Source: Bifidobacteriaceae bacterium (GTDB taxonomy: Bacteria > Actinomycetota > Actinomycetes > Actinomycetales > WQXJ01). From it: a stretch of DNA of 64,000 bases. The notes under the pieces were generated by a model that worked only from the letters and a program-made list of their open reading frames with translations, searched no databases and was not told the DNA's origin. The DNA lies in assembly GCA_031272885.1 (NCBI GenBank), contig JAISSX010000037.1:1-64000 (forward strand), given 5' to 3'. Position numbers and translations under genes: made by a program. Each line of letters begins with the position of its first letter. The first letter of the stretch is position 1. Shown in pieces: positions 40,011 to 49,824 of the stretch.

Positions 40011-41378
40011 ATGAAGTTCACTACGTTGGCGGTGCCCGATGCCGCCGGGTTGGTTTTCGGTCAAGCCCCCAAGCCTGTCACCACTCGCCGGGGTCTCACG
40101 TTCGGCGCCGGGCCGGTTTACCCGGAACTGAACTTCACGCTGCCGCCCATGGAGGTGACTGACTCAACCTTTGGCCAAGTGGTAGAGCACTATCGGTCAA
40201 CCGTGGCCGGCGCCATCAAACACGCCCAGGGACTGCACGCGGCGGGGTTGGTGTTCGAGTTCGAGACCCTGCTGGAAATGACCAAGAACCCGGCTTGGGG
40301 CGTGGAGTTGGTCCAGGTGATGGAGGCCCTGTGCGAACAGGCCTGGACTGAAGACGGCTTCCCCACCGCCATCCGGCTGACGCCCAATGACCTGCGCGAA
40401 TTCGACCGGCCGCCACGCAACCGCACCTCCGCCCACCTGGAGCAGATGTGGCAGTTGTTCGATCAGGGCGCGGCCGCCGGTGGCGACTTGCTCTCCATCG
40501 AATCGACCGGTGGTAAGGAAGTCCACGACGAAGCCCTGATGATGTGTGACCTCAAGTCCGTCATCTTCGCCCTTGGCGTGCTGGGCGTGCGGGACATGGA
40601 GTTCGTCTGGTCCCAGATTGTCCAGATCGCGGCCAAACACGGGCGCATCGCCGGTGGCGACACGGCCTGCGGCTTCGGCAACACCGCCATGGTGCTGGCC
40701 GAACAGGGCTTCATTCCGCGGCTGTTCGCGGCGCTGGTGCGGGTGGTGTCCGTGGTGCGCACCCTGGTGGCGGTGGAGCAGGGCGCTACCGGGCCGGACA
40801 AGGACTGCGGCTACGAGGGCCCCTTCCTGAAGGCCATTGCCGGCATCCCGATCTCAATGGAGGGCCGCAGCGCGGCCTGCGCCCACTTCTCACCGGTGGG
40901 CAACGTGGCGGCCTGCGCGGCCGACCTTTGGTCCAACGAATCGGTCCAAGACATCAAACTGCTGTCCGGCCCCGCGCCACTAGTGTCGGTGGAGCAGTTG
41001 ATCTATGACACCCGGCTGTTGAACCAGGCCACGGCCGCCGGCCAGGCGCTGTGGCTGCGTGACCTGCACGCCGCCTCAGACGCGCCGCTGGACCCGCAGG
41101 CCTTCATCTTGATGCCGGCTTCGGTGATCGAAATCAGCCGGGCCATCGTGGCTCAGGCCACCCCGGTGGCGGCGGCCGTGGCCGGTGCCACCAAGGCGCT
41201 GGACCTGCTGGAAACCGCCCACGGCGCCGGTGACCTGCTGATCCCCGAAGCCGAAGAAGCCTGGTTCGACCTGTTGCGGATGCAGTTGGAAGACACCCCC
41301 ACCGATGAAGGCAGCCTGGTGGAAGAGATGCTGCCGCTGTGGGGCGACAAGTTCATCCCCGAAGAATACGGTTTGTAG
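40011..41378 (+). CDS. MtaB-like methanol:corrinoid methyltransferase family protein
   Basis: GGDTACGFGNTAMVLA and GRSAACAHFSPVGN (Zn-ligand Cys regions), KSVIFALGVLGVRDMEFVW; 5 nt after the corrinoid-protein gene. Confidence 0.88.
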   Translation: MKFTTLAVPDAAGLVFGQAPKPVTTRRGLTFGAGPVYPELNFTLPPMEVTDSTFGQVVEHYRSTVAGAIKHAQGLHAAGLVFEFETLLEMTKNPAWGVELVQVMEALCEQAWTEDGFPTAIRLTPNDLREFDRPPRNRTSAHLEQMWQLFDQGAAAGGDLLSIESTGGKEVHDEALMMCDLKSVIFALGVLGVRDMEFVWSQIVQIAAKHGRIAGGDTACGFGNTAMVLAEQGFIPRLFAALVRVVSVVRTLVAVEQGATGPDKDCGYEGPFLKAIAGIPISMEGRSAACAHFSPVGNVAACAADLWSNESVQDIKLLSGPAPLVSVEQLIYDTRLLNQATAAGQALWLRDLHAASDAPLDPQAFILMPASVIEISRAIVAQATPVAAAVAGATKALDLLETAHGAGDLLIPEAEEAWFDLLRMQLEDTPTDEGSLVEEMLPLWGDKFIPEEYGL

Positions 41379-41458
41379 TTTGCAGTCACCCGGCCCAGCG
41401 CTGCGGCCAAGACCACTGAACGGCCAGCGCGCCGGGCGAAGCCAAAGGAGGTTTCACC

Positions 41459-42721
41459 ATGCAGTCCCGTGAGCGCGTCGTTGCCGCCCTGAACCATCAG
41501 ACGCCTGACACGGTGCCGGTCGATTTTGGCGCCACCGCTGTCACCGGCATGCACTGCCGCATGGTGGCAGAACTGCGCCGGCACTACGGCCTGGCGGACA
41601 AGCCCGTCCGGGTGACCGACCCGTTCCAGATGCTGGGTGAGGTCGATCCAGAACTGCAAGAAGTGATCGGCGTGGACTGTGTGCCGGTGCCCAGCCCCAA
41701 GAACTTCTTCGGCATCTCCGAACTGGAGGTGCATGAACAGGTCACGCCCTGGGGCCAAACCGTCCTGATCGCCAAGGACATCGACCTGACGCCCGCGGCC
41801 GATGGCGACGTCTACGTGCACGGCGCCGGGGACACCAACTATCCGCCCAGTGCCCGCATGCCCAACCAGGGCGGCTTCTTCTTCGACGCCATCGAACGCC
41901 GGGGCGAGGTGGAAGATGACGATGACCTGGACGTGGCAGACAACCTGGCAGAGTTCGGGCCGCTCAGCCAGGCGGACATGGACTACATCGTGGCCGGGGC
42001 CAAGGCCGCCCGGGCCACCGGCAAGGCCGTGGTGTTGGGTATCCCCGGCGCCGGCCTGGGCGACATCGCCTACGTGCCGGGCGCCTGCCTGCCGGACCCG
42101 AAGGGCATCCGCAACATTGCCGACTGGTACATGTCGATCCTGACCCGGCCCGAATACATCGAAGAGGTCTTCCGGCGCCAGATCGACATCGCCCTGGCCA
42201 ACGTGGAGCGGCTGTGGCAGTCCGTCGGTGAGGACGCGGACGTGGCCTACATTTGCGGCACCGACTTCGGCACGCAGGACTCCCAGTTCTGTTCGGTGGA
42301 CACGTTCAACGAGTTGTGGCTGCCGCACTATCAACGTCTGACCAACTGGATCCACCAGCACACGCCGTGGAAAACCATGAAGCACTCCTGCGGCTGCATT
42401 GTGCCGTTGATCCCGTCCCTGATTGAGGCCGGGTTTGACATCCTCAACCCGGTGCAGGTCAACGCCAAAGGCATGGACCCCACCTGGTTGAAGGCCACCT
42501 ACGGCGACCAGGTGACGTTCTGGGGCGGCGGCGTGGACACCCAGCGGGTGCTGCCCTACGCCACCCCGGCGGAGATACGGGAACACGTGCTGCAGCAGAT
42601 CGAGATTTTCGGCGCCGGCGGCGGTTTCGTGTTCGATGCCGTGCACAACGTTCAGGCCAACGTGCCGGTGGCGAACGTGGTGGCCGTGATCGACACCCTG
42701 CGGGAGATCCGCGGGCTCTGA
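41459..42721 (+). CDS. Uroporphyrinogen decarboxylase-family methyltransferase
   Basis: MQSRERVVAALNHQTPDTVPVDFGATAVTGM, MKHSCGCIVPLIPSLIEAGFDILNPVQVNAKGMDP. Confidence 0.88.
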   Translation: MQSRERVVAALNHQTPDTVPVDFGATAVTGMHCRMVAELRRHYGLADKPVRVTDPFQMLGEVDPELQEVIGVDCVPVPSPKNFFGISELEVHEQVTPWGQTVLIAKDIDLTPAADGDVYVHGAGDTNYPPSARMPNQGGFFFDAIERRGEVEDDDDLDVADNLAEFGPLSQADMDYIVAGAKAARATGKAVVLGIPGAGLGDIAYVPGACLPDPKGIRNIADWYMSILTRPEYIEEVFRRQIDIALANVERLWQSVGEDADVAYICGTDFGTQDSQFCSVDTFNELWLPHYQRLTNWIHQHTPWKTMKHSCGCIVPLIPSLIEAGFDILNPVQVNAKGMDPTWLKATYGDQVTFWGGGVDTQRVLPYATPAEIREHVLQQIEIFGAGGGFVFDAVHNVQANVPVANVVAVIDTLREIRGL

Positions 42722-42737
42722 GGCGGGCTGGCTGCAG

Positions 42738-43643
42738 CTAGAGGCGGTAGGCGCGGGCGGCCGTGCCGCCGAACAGGGCCGCCTGTTCCTGGGCGGACCA
42801 GGTGGCGGCGGCCAGTTGAGCCTGCCGCCACGGACCATCGGCCGGGCCGTGCAGGGTAGCTACCGGATAGTCGGAGCCCCACATCAGCCGTTCCGCGCCG
42901 AAGGCCACCCGAGCCGCATGGGCCAGTTCGCCATACTGCTGATCCGGCACGTACAGGCCGGACAGCTTCAGGTAGACGTTGGGCTGCGCGGCCACCTGCC
43001 CGATGTCGCGCCGCCACTGAGGCAGGTCTGCGCCACCACGGGCGGGGTTGCCCAGGTGGTCTATCACCACGGTCAGACCGGGCCAACACTCCGCCACCTG
43101 GGCCACTAGGGGAAGCTGGGCGGCGCCGATCAACGCTTCGAATACCAGGCCGGCCGCCTCGATAGCCGCCAGGCCTGCGGCTGTGGCCGGATCGCGCCAC
43201 CAGTCGGAATCAACCCCCATCAATGACTGGCGGATGCCCTTGAGTTTGTCGCCACCGGGGTTGGCCTTGAGGTCTGCCAGTTGGTCCGCCACCTGGCCGG
43301 CGGCCAGATCGACCCAACCCACTACCCCGGCCACCCTTGGCGAGGCCGCCGCCCGGGCCAGTTGGAGGGTCTGGCCCGGGCGGGTTTCATCGGCCGTCAC
43401 CAAAATGGCTTGGCCGTGGCCTACAGCAGCCGCCCAGTCGTCCAGACCGATGGGCCGCTTGATGGGCGCCTCGAAGGCGCCCTGAAGCCAAGGGGCGGCG
43501 AGTAGTTCTTCGCCCCAGATGTGAACATGCGAGTCGATAAGATCCCGGGTCAAGCCCGGAATGGCGCTTTTTTCATCCGGACCAGGGACGCTCGTTTCAT
43601 CCGGACCGGAGACGCTTTCAGCGCCGACGGGAGGGTTAGTCAC
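42738..43643 (-). CDS. Amidohydrolase (amidohydro_2) family, L-fuconolactonase-like
   Basis: LIDSHVHIWG, TVVIDHLGNPARGG, RLMWGSDYPVATLHG; overlaps RraA-like gene. Confidence 0.82.
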   Translation of the reverse strand: MTNPPVGAESVSGPDETSVPGPDEKSAIPGLTRDLIDSHVHIWGEELLAAPWLQGAFEAPIKRPIGLDDWAAAVGHGQAILVTADETRPGQTLQLARAAASPRVAGVVGWVDLAAGQVADQLADLKANPGGDKLKGIRQSLMGVDSDWWRDPATAAGLAAIEAAGLVFEALIGAAQLPLVAQVAECWPGLTVVIDHLGNPARGGADLPQWRRDIGQVAAQPNVYLKLSGLYVPDQQYGELAHAARVAFGAERLMWGSDYPVATLHGPADGPWRQAQLAAATWSAQEQAALFGGTAARAYRL

Positions 43644-44547
43644 GGGGGCGGCCGGACTCGCACCAGGCCTCGTACTCGCCGCGGCTCCGGTCGCTGAGGG
43701 GGTAGTAGTCGCTCAGCCGCGCGCCTTGGGCCAGGCGCATGCGGGAGAACTCTTCCCAATCCTCGTGTTCGGCCGCGTCATCGAGCAGTTCATGCGATTT
43801 GCCCACCGGCACCACTACCGCGCCGTCGTCATCGGCCACCACCACGTCACCCGGCAGGCACAGCACACCGCCCACGGCCACCGGCACGTCGTAGGCCCAC
43901 GGGAACAGATCATCCTGTGAGGCGAAGTTGGGGGTCCGCCCGGTGCACCAGATCGGCACCCCCAGGGCGCGCACCCGGCCGGAGTCACGGATGCGGCCGT
44001 CCACCACAATGCCGGCGCCGCCGCGGCGCTTGAAGTAGCGCACCAGCATGTCGCCCAGGCAACCGGTGCGGGATGAGCCATACGCCTGGACTACCAGGAT
44101 GTCGCCCTCTTGGACAGTCTCCAGCACCGCCCACAGGGCCGTGTTGCGTTCGATGTACTCCTGCGCCAAACCGCTGGCCACGTCCTCGCGTTGTGGCATG
44201 AACTGCAACGTCAAGGCGTTACCCACCACATGGTGGCCGCGCTCCAACGGCGTGGGGCCGTCGATGAAGGTGCGGCGAATGCCCATCCCGTTCAGCTTGG
44301 CGCAGGCGGTGGCGGCGCTAATGCCGTCAAACCGGCGCAGAAAGTCAACCGACTGGCGCTGGTAGGGTTCGCCACGGACGGGCAGCGGCCAAACGGTCGA
44401 GGGTGACTCAGGTTCGAGCTGAGCTGTCAGGGATGGAGCAGTAACTAGTGTGGTCATGGTCTTGTCGCATTCTGTTTTGTGGGTTGCACGGTCCAGGGGC
44501 TCGGGTGCAGAGGCGCTACTCGCTGGAGCGCTACCTATTTCGCTCAT
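43636..44547 (-). CDS. RraA-like / 4-hydroxy-4-methyl-2-oxoglutarate aldolase-like protein
   Basis: LGDMLVRYFKRRGGAGIVVDGRIRDSGRVRALGVPIWCTGRTP, PGDVVVADDDGAVVVP; ATGA overlap with upstream gene. Confidence 0.82.
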   Translation of the reverse strand: MSEIGSAPASSASAPEPLDRATHKTECDKTMTTLVTAPSLTAQLEPESPSTVWPLPVRGEPYQRQSVDFLRRFDGISAATACAKLNGMGIRRTFIDGPTPLERGHHVVGNALTLQFMPQREDVASGLAQEYIERNTALWAVLETVQEGDILVVQAYGSSRTGCLGDMLVRYFKRRGGAGIVVDGRIRDSGRVRALGVPIWCTGRTPNFASQDDLFPWAYDVPVAVGGVLCLPGDVVVADDDGAVVVPVGKSHELLDDAAEHEDWEEFSRMRLAQGARLSDYYPLSDRSRGEYEAWCESGRPRD

Positions 44548-46520
44548 GACAACACCTCGTCACGGGCGAAAGTGCGATGAGCCGCCCGGTGGACACGCCG
44601 TGCCACCGTCAGCTCAAGGGTGATGCCTCCACGTGGGGGCAGTTCCACCGTCAAGCGTGGGGCGCCCACGGTGGCTTCGGCCGGCTGGGTACCGACCGGA
44701 GGAATGTAGTACCCGTGTGAATCACCCGGGTAGGTGCCAGTGGCTTGGGGATAGGCCACAGACAGGATTTGGTCTTCGGCAAAGGCGCCGGCCTGCACGG
44801 TCACCCGGCGGGTCTGGTTGCCGGTGTTGACCAACTCCACGGTGACGGTCTCGCCGGCGGCGGGGGCGCCATCGGGAACTGCCGTCTGGGCAGCGGCCGT
44901 CATGGCCGAAACCTGGCTGACCAGGGCCGCGACATCGGGCGGCAAGCCGGGCCGGCCGGCGTCAGCGTCGCCGTACATGACCCGTGCCACGGTGAGGCCG
45001 CCGTAGTAGAGGGGTGCCGGGGCGCCGGTGGTGAGCTGGGTCAGTACCTCGGTCACTACGGGGTTGAGGCGCTGCCAGAAGTGAATGTCCAGGTTTTCGG
45101 GTTCGTCCGGCGCGGCGTCGATCAACGCCAGGCGGCGGGTCACCTGCCCAATCGCCATGGTGAGGGCCTGTTCGGGATAGTCCGGGCAGCGGCCGGACAG
45201 GAAGCCGATCCACGGTGTGCCGTGGCCTTGCTCTTCCTTGTTCTGGAACCAGCGCACCAGTTCCCAGTCGGTTTGCGAGGCCCGGCGGACGCGCTCCAGG
45301 CGGTCCAGGTCAGCCGCTTGGCCGCTCAGCCACAGCGGCCACAGCAGCCATTCGGCCTGCACCGGATGCCAGTCGAACCAGCCGTTGGGCCCGTGCCGGT
45401 AGGGGATCAGCAGCTCTTGGGTGGTTTCATCCGCCCCCAGTTGGGCGGCCAACCCGGGACCAAGCGAGCCTTGGTGGGCGATGTCGCTGCCCACCTTTCC
45501 CAAGGCCAGCAGGGCTTCCAGGGTGGACCGGGCCACGTCCAGGCGCTCCAGGTTGCCATCCATCACCGTGCAGTTAACGGCCGCGGCCAGCAGGGCCGGC
45601 AGAATCGAGTAAGCGCCGTGGGGCCAGGTCCAGCCATAATGGCCGCCGTACCAGGCGCCGCCATGGTATTCGCCCACCTGGCCGCTGAGGCCCACATTGT
45701 CCGGCACCACACCGCCGTTGGCCACGGCCCGCTGGCGCCAGGCATCGACGTATTCCATGACCCAGGCGGCGTACTGTTCGCCGTGCCCATACAACCAGGC
45801 GTTGGTGGCCAAGGTGGTAGCGGCAATCGAGATGGCTGTGTCGCCCTTGCCCATGCGCTGGTGCATGGCCTGGCCCATGGCCTCGGCCGCGCCAGGCTGG
45901 CGCAGGTCTTCCCAGGTGTTGATACCCGGCACGTCATGCAGCGGCAGGCCGTAGATGCGCATGCCCTCTTGGTCAGCGCTGTAGGCCAGCCAACTCTCGC
46001 CCACCCCCCAGCGCGGCCCACCGGCCCCGTTGTGGGGGGCCACGATCATGCGGTGTTCGGCGTTGTAGTTGCCGGCGGGCGAGCCGGGCAGGAAGAACCC
46101 GGCGAACCGTTCCGCCCTGGCCTGGAAGGCCTGATCCGAAGGATCGGCCCCGCACAGGCCTAGGAACAGGCCAAGCGATTCGGCCTGATGGAACCAGTCA
46201 TAGCCCAGTTCGTATTCATCCCGCACAAAACCGAACTCGGTCATCTGGCGGGTGATGCCCTCCCAGTGGTGCTTGGCGGACGGCAGCAGATCGGCCGCAC
46301 CGCCCAAGCGGTACAGCATGGGCCAGTTGAAGAACGGCTCGTAGAAGTCATCGACGCCGTCCCGGCCCACCATTTCACCGGAGTACCGCACGCGGCCATC
46401 GGGCTCGCAGAAACGAGCCTCGAAGATCCGCCACGCCTGATCGAGCTGGGCAAACAGGGCCCGCTCAAGGATGGCCCAACGGGGCATGGCGCGCAGCGGC
46501 ACTCCGGTAACGGTGTTCAT
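44544..46520 (-). CDS. Uncharacterised 658-aa protein, probable alpha/alpha-barrel carbohydrate-active enzyme
   Basis: Aromatic-rich helical repeat-like sequence (YEPFFNWPMLYRLGG, WGVGESWLAYSADQEGMRIYGLPLHDVPGINTWED, WYGGHYGWTWPHGAYSILPALLAAA); sits in ABC/sugar-acid operon; no family recognised. Confidence 0.6.
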   Translation of the reverse strand: MNTVTGVPLRAMPRWAILERALFAQLDQAWRIFEARFCEPDGRVRYSGEMVGRDGVDDFYEPFFNWPMLYRLGGAADLLPSAKHHWEGITRQMTEFGFVRDEYELGYDWFHQAESLGLFLGLCGADPSDQAFQARAERFAGFFLPGSPAGNYNAEHRMIVAPHNGAGGPRWGVGESWLAYSADQEGMRIYGLPLHDVPGINTWEDLRQPGAAEAMGQAMHQRMGKGDTAISIAATTLATNAWLYGHGEQYAAWVMEYVDAWRQRAVANGGVVPDNVGLSGQVGEYHGGAWYGGHYGWTWPHGAYSILPALLAAAVNCTVMDGNLERLDVARSTLEALLALGKVGSDIAHQGSLGPGLAAQLGADETTQELLIPYRHGPNGWFDWHPVQAEWLLWPLWLSGQAADLDRLERVRRASQTDWELVRWFQNKEEQGHGTPWIGFLSGRCPDYPEQALTMAIGQVTRRLALIDAAPDEPENLDIHFWQRLNPVVTEVLTQLTTGAPAPLYYGGLTVARVMYGDADAGRPGLPPDVAALVSQVSAMTAAAQTAVPDGAPAAGETVTVELVNTGNQTRRVTVQAGAFAEDQILSVAYPQATGTYPGDSHGYYIPPVGTQPAEATVGAPRLTVELPPRGGITLELTVARRVHRAAHRTFARDEVLS

Positions 46521-47356
46521 CCCTTGATGGCCCCCGCGGCCAGGCCGCCGATAATGCGCTTCTGCAACAGCACGTAGAAGATCAACACCGGTGCCACGGC
46601 CAACAACATGGTTGGGTAGACCTTGGAAAAGTCAGTGTCGTACTTGGTGATGTATGCATACACGCCGGTGGTGACGGTACGGACGTTCGAACCAGGCCCC
46701 AAGATGATGCGCGGACCCAAGAAGTCCACCCAGATGCCCACCACGTTCAACACCATGGCGGTGGCCACGGCCGGCTTCATGATGGGGAAGATGATCTGCC
46801 AGAACGTGCGGTAGCGGCCGGCGCCATCCAGCTTGGCCGATTCATCCAGGTCACGTGGAATCGACTTGATGTAGGCACTGAACAAGAACACCGTGGTGGG
46901 AATGGTGGCGCCGGTCGAGGTCAGGAACAGGCCCGGGAGCGTGTGCATCAGACCAAGGGTGCGCAGCACGTAGATCAACGGGATTAGCGTCACCTGGCCG
47001 GGGATGAACAGCGCCCCCAGCAGCAGCAACATGATGGCCCGGTAGGCCATGCCCCGCCCACGGGCGATGGCATAGGCGGCCGGGCCGGTCACCAGGATGG
47101 ACAGGATGTTGACCACTACCACCAAGAACAGCGTCACGGCGTAGGCCTTCAGCATGTTGAACTTGGGGTCGGTGGCCGCGCCCACAATGTAGTCAAAGGT
47201 GAAGTCCCCCGGCAGGGCGAAGGCGCTCAGCCGGATCTCAGCATCCGACTTGAACGAGTTGATCACCAGCAGGTACAGCGGCACCAACATGATCAGCGAC
47301 AGTGCCACCACACCGGCCAGGTGGCCGAGTTTTCCAAGTACTCCGCTGCGTTTCAT
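46517..47356 (-). CDS. Carbohydrate ABC transporter permease (MalG-like)
   Basis: EAA loop IPRDLDESAKLDGAGRYRTFWQIIFPIMKPAV; TM segments. Confidence 0.88.
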   Translation of the reverse strand: MKRSGVLGKLGHLAGVVALSLIMLVPLYLLVINSFKSDAEIRLSAFALPGDFTFDYIVGAATDPKFNMLKAYAVTLFLVVVVNILSILVTGPAAYAIARGRGMAYRAIMLLLLGALFIPGQVTLIPLIYVLRTLGLMHTLPGLFLTSTGATIPTTVFLFSAYIKSIPRDLDESAKLDGAGRYRTFWQIIFPIMKPAVATAMVLNVVGIWVDFLGPRIILGPGSNVRTVTTGVYAYITKYDTDFSKVYPTMLLAVAPVLIFYVLLQKRIIGGLAAGAIKG

Positions 47357-48357
47357 GCCGCCACATCCTCTTCAGACTTGCGCCGGGCAATCTGGATAGC
47401 CACGGACAACACCACCAGAATCACCATCAGCACCACGCCCTGGGCGCAACCGTAGCCCAGCCAGGAGTTGTCGAAGGCAACCGAAAGGATCTCGTAGGCG
47501 ATGGTCTGGGTGCGGCCACCAGGGCCGCCCTTGGTGATGGTCAACACCCACTCGTAGACCTTCAGCATGCCGATCATCGCCAACGTCAGGTTGACAGTGA
47601 TGGTGGGTGCCAGCACCGGTAGTTTGACCCGCCGGAAGATCTGCCACCGGTTGGCCCCATCGACCACGGCCGCCTCGATCAGCGACTGATCAATGGTCTG
47701 CAGGCCGGCCAGGTACAGCACCGCGTGGAAACCGTAACTGGCCCAGATGATGACACAGATGACGGAGATCTTGGCCGGAGTGGACTGAGACAAGAAAGGT
47801 ATCGAGCCATAGCCCCAGGTCTTCAGCAGAGTGTTGATGGCACCCCTAGGGCCCAGGATGGCATTCCACAGGAAGCCCAGTACCACGGCGCCCAGCACGA
47901 AGGGGCTGAAGGCCAGGAACCGCATGAAACGGTTGACCCTGGTGTTGCGATTCAGCAACATGGCCGTGCCCAGGCCGAACACGTTCAGGCCAAGGGTGCC
48001 AAAGATGGCGATGAGGCCGGTGAAGATGGCCGCCCGGTGCACATCCCTGTCCGAGCCGATGCGCTTGTAATTGGCCCAGCCAACCATGTTGGCCTCATCG
48101 AAGCCGTTCCAGTCGGTGAAGCTGAGATAGATGGCCAGTCCCAGCGGAATTACGCAGAAGACCACAACCAGCAACACCGCTGGCGACAACATTGAGATGT
48201 CGGCAATCTTCTCCGCCGCCCTGCGACCCACCCTGGGTAGTCTCAGGCGCCTACCAGGCCGCCGCGGGTGGCCGGGGCCTGGAACCGCCGAGGGCGGCAC
48301 CGCTGCCGTTACAGCAGCCGTACCGCCCCCGTCGGTTGCCTGGTGGCTATCAGCCAC
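47353..48357 (-). CDS. Carbohydrate ABC transporter permease (MalF-like)
   Basis: EAA loop DQSLIEAAVVDGANRWQIFRRVKLPVLAP; GTG start 48357 adjacent to SBP stop. Confidence 0.85.
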   Translation of the reverse strand: MADSHQATDGGGTAAVTAAVPPSAVPGPGHPRRPGRRLRLPRVGRRAAEKIADISMLSPAVLLVVVFCVIPLGLAIYLSFTDWNGFDEANMVGWANYKRIGSDRDVHRAAIFTGLIAIFGTLGLNVFGLGTAMLLNRNTRVNRFMRFLAFSPFVLGAVVLGFLWNAILGPRGAINTLLKTWGYGSIPFLSQSTPAKISVICVIIWASYGFHAVLYLAGLQTIDQSLIEAAVVDGANRWQIFRRVKLPVLAPTITVNLTLAMIGMLKVYEWVLTITKGGPGGRTQTIAYEILSVAFDNSWLGYGCAQGVVLMVILVVLSVAIQIARRKSEEDVAA

Positions 48358-49660
48358 GGTTCTGATCGACCCAGGACTGCAGTTCGTCGAGCGCCTGGGC
48401 GGCGGTGAAGTCACCCGTCAGGATGGACTGCACCGGCACGCCAACCTGGTCCATGAAGCCGGGCAGGGCGGTGTCGACGGCGACGAGGCCAGAGGCCGCG
48501 CCGTAGATGGCGTTGACTTCCTCGCCCAGCGGGGTGGACTCATAGGTGACGCCCTTGGCGAAGTTGCCCTCAACCACGCAGGCCTTGGTGACGGCCTCGG
48601 TGTCGGTGGTCAGGTACTTGGCCAGGTCCAGCGCCAGATCAACGTTGGCGCCGTCCTTCGGCACGTACACGCCAACGGCCGGGTTGCCGTACTGAGCGTG
48701 GCCGGTGGTGCCTTCAGGCGTGGGGGTTTCCATCACCTTGGCGGTGAAGGTGGTGTTCAGTTCGTTGATGGTGCTCACGGCCCAGGCGCCCATGACGTAG
48801 GTGGCGGCCTCGCCGGTGGAGAACATGCTCAGCGAGTCGTCATAGGTGATGGCGGCGGCATCGGGGGAAACCAGGCCTTCCGCGACCCAGGTCTCGACGG
48901 CCTCGAAGTACGGCGCATAAGCCGAATCGGCCACTTGCAGAGAGCCATCGGCAATGGCGGCCAGTTGGTCGGTGCTGCCCATGACGGACGGCACGGCCAT
49001 TTCGTTGACCTCAGCCTGAGTGGTCCACTCGCCGCTCAGCAGCAGCGGGATGATGGAAGAATCATAGGCCTTGATGGCGCGCAGGGCTTCGGTGAACTCG
49101 TCCAGCGACTTGGGCTGTTCGGTGATGCCGGCCGCGGTCCAAACGTCTTCGTTGTAGTAGACCAGGGACTGGATCTGGACGGCGGGGGCGATGCCGAAGA
49201 TGACGCCATTATCCCCGTTGTAGGTGGTGCCGGGGATGTCGCCGGTGGCCCAGTCATAGGCCGACAGGTCAACTAGCTGCGAGGCGGTGGTCTTGCCCAT
49301 GCCGCCCGAGATGATGTCCGGCACGTCCTGCGCCGCGATTTCCTGCTGGAACTGCTGCTCAACACCTTCAGCAGTGGGGCCGTCAACCTCAAGGGTCACG
49401 TTCGGGTGAGCGTCCAGCCACGGCTGGGCCCATTCCTGGTACCACTCTTCGGTCAGAACCGGGGTGACGTTGGCCAGCATGCGCAGCGTCACGGGCTCGG
49501 TGGCTTCTTCGGTCGCAGCCTCGGTTGTTTCTTCGGCGGCAGTGGCAGTGGCGCTGGCGTCACCGCTACCTTCGGTCTTGTCGTCGGAGCAACCCGCCAT
49601 GAAGCCGACAGACAGAACGGCCCCGGTCAGGATTGCGATTGATCGCTTTGCGGTACGCAT
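48350..49660 (-). CDS. Carbohydrate ABC transporter substrate-binding lipoprotein
   Basis: Lipobox VGFMAGC; acidic linker; SBP family 1-like. Confidence 0.88.
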   Translation of the reverse strand: MRTAKRSIAILTGAVLSVGFMAGCSDDKTEGSGDASATATAAEETTEAATEEATEPVTLRMLANVTPVLTEEWYQEWAQPWLDAHPNVTLEVDGPTAEGVEQQFQQEIAAQDVPDIISGGMGKTTASQLVDLSAYDWATGDIPGTTYNGDNGVIFGIAPAVQIQSLVYYNEDVWTAAGITEQPKSLDEFTEALRAIKAYDSSIIPLLLSGEWTTQAEVNEMAVPSVMGSTDQLAAIADGSLQVADSAYAPYFEAVETWVAEGLVSPDAAAITYDDSLSMFSTGEAATYVMGAWAVSTINELNTTFTAKVMETPTPEGTTGHAQYGNPAVGVYVPKDGANVDLALDLAKYLTTDTEAVTKACVVEGNFAKGVTYESTPLGEEVNAIYGAASGLVAVDTALPGFMDQVGVPVQSILTGDFTAAQALDELQSWVDQNRG

Positions 49661-49682
49661 TTAGACCCTCCTTGGTCTGGTT

Positions 49683-49702
49683 ATCATCTATCGATAGACG
49701 AT
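49683..49702. promoter_or_regulatory. Putative operator ATCATCTATCGATAGACGAT upstream of SBP operon
   Basis: Perfect 12-bp palindrome TCTATCGATAGA (49687-49698) with 3 further outer pairs, 22 bp upstream of the SBP start. Confidence 0.5.
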
Positions 49703-49824
49703 GATGCCTTACCGAGAAAGGATACAGACCTACCCAAGGTCACGTCAAGCTGGATCGGGCCTTTGGTCCCAGCCGGTGGTAGGCCCTATCGTTCTAGGTC
49801 AAACCAAGCACAAGGAGCCAAGCA

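Noticed and set aside
41153-42838. 561-aa minus-strand ORF
   Set aside because: Antisense to the MtaB-like and UroD-family genes, which have clear family motifs.
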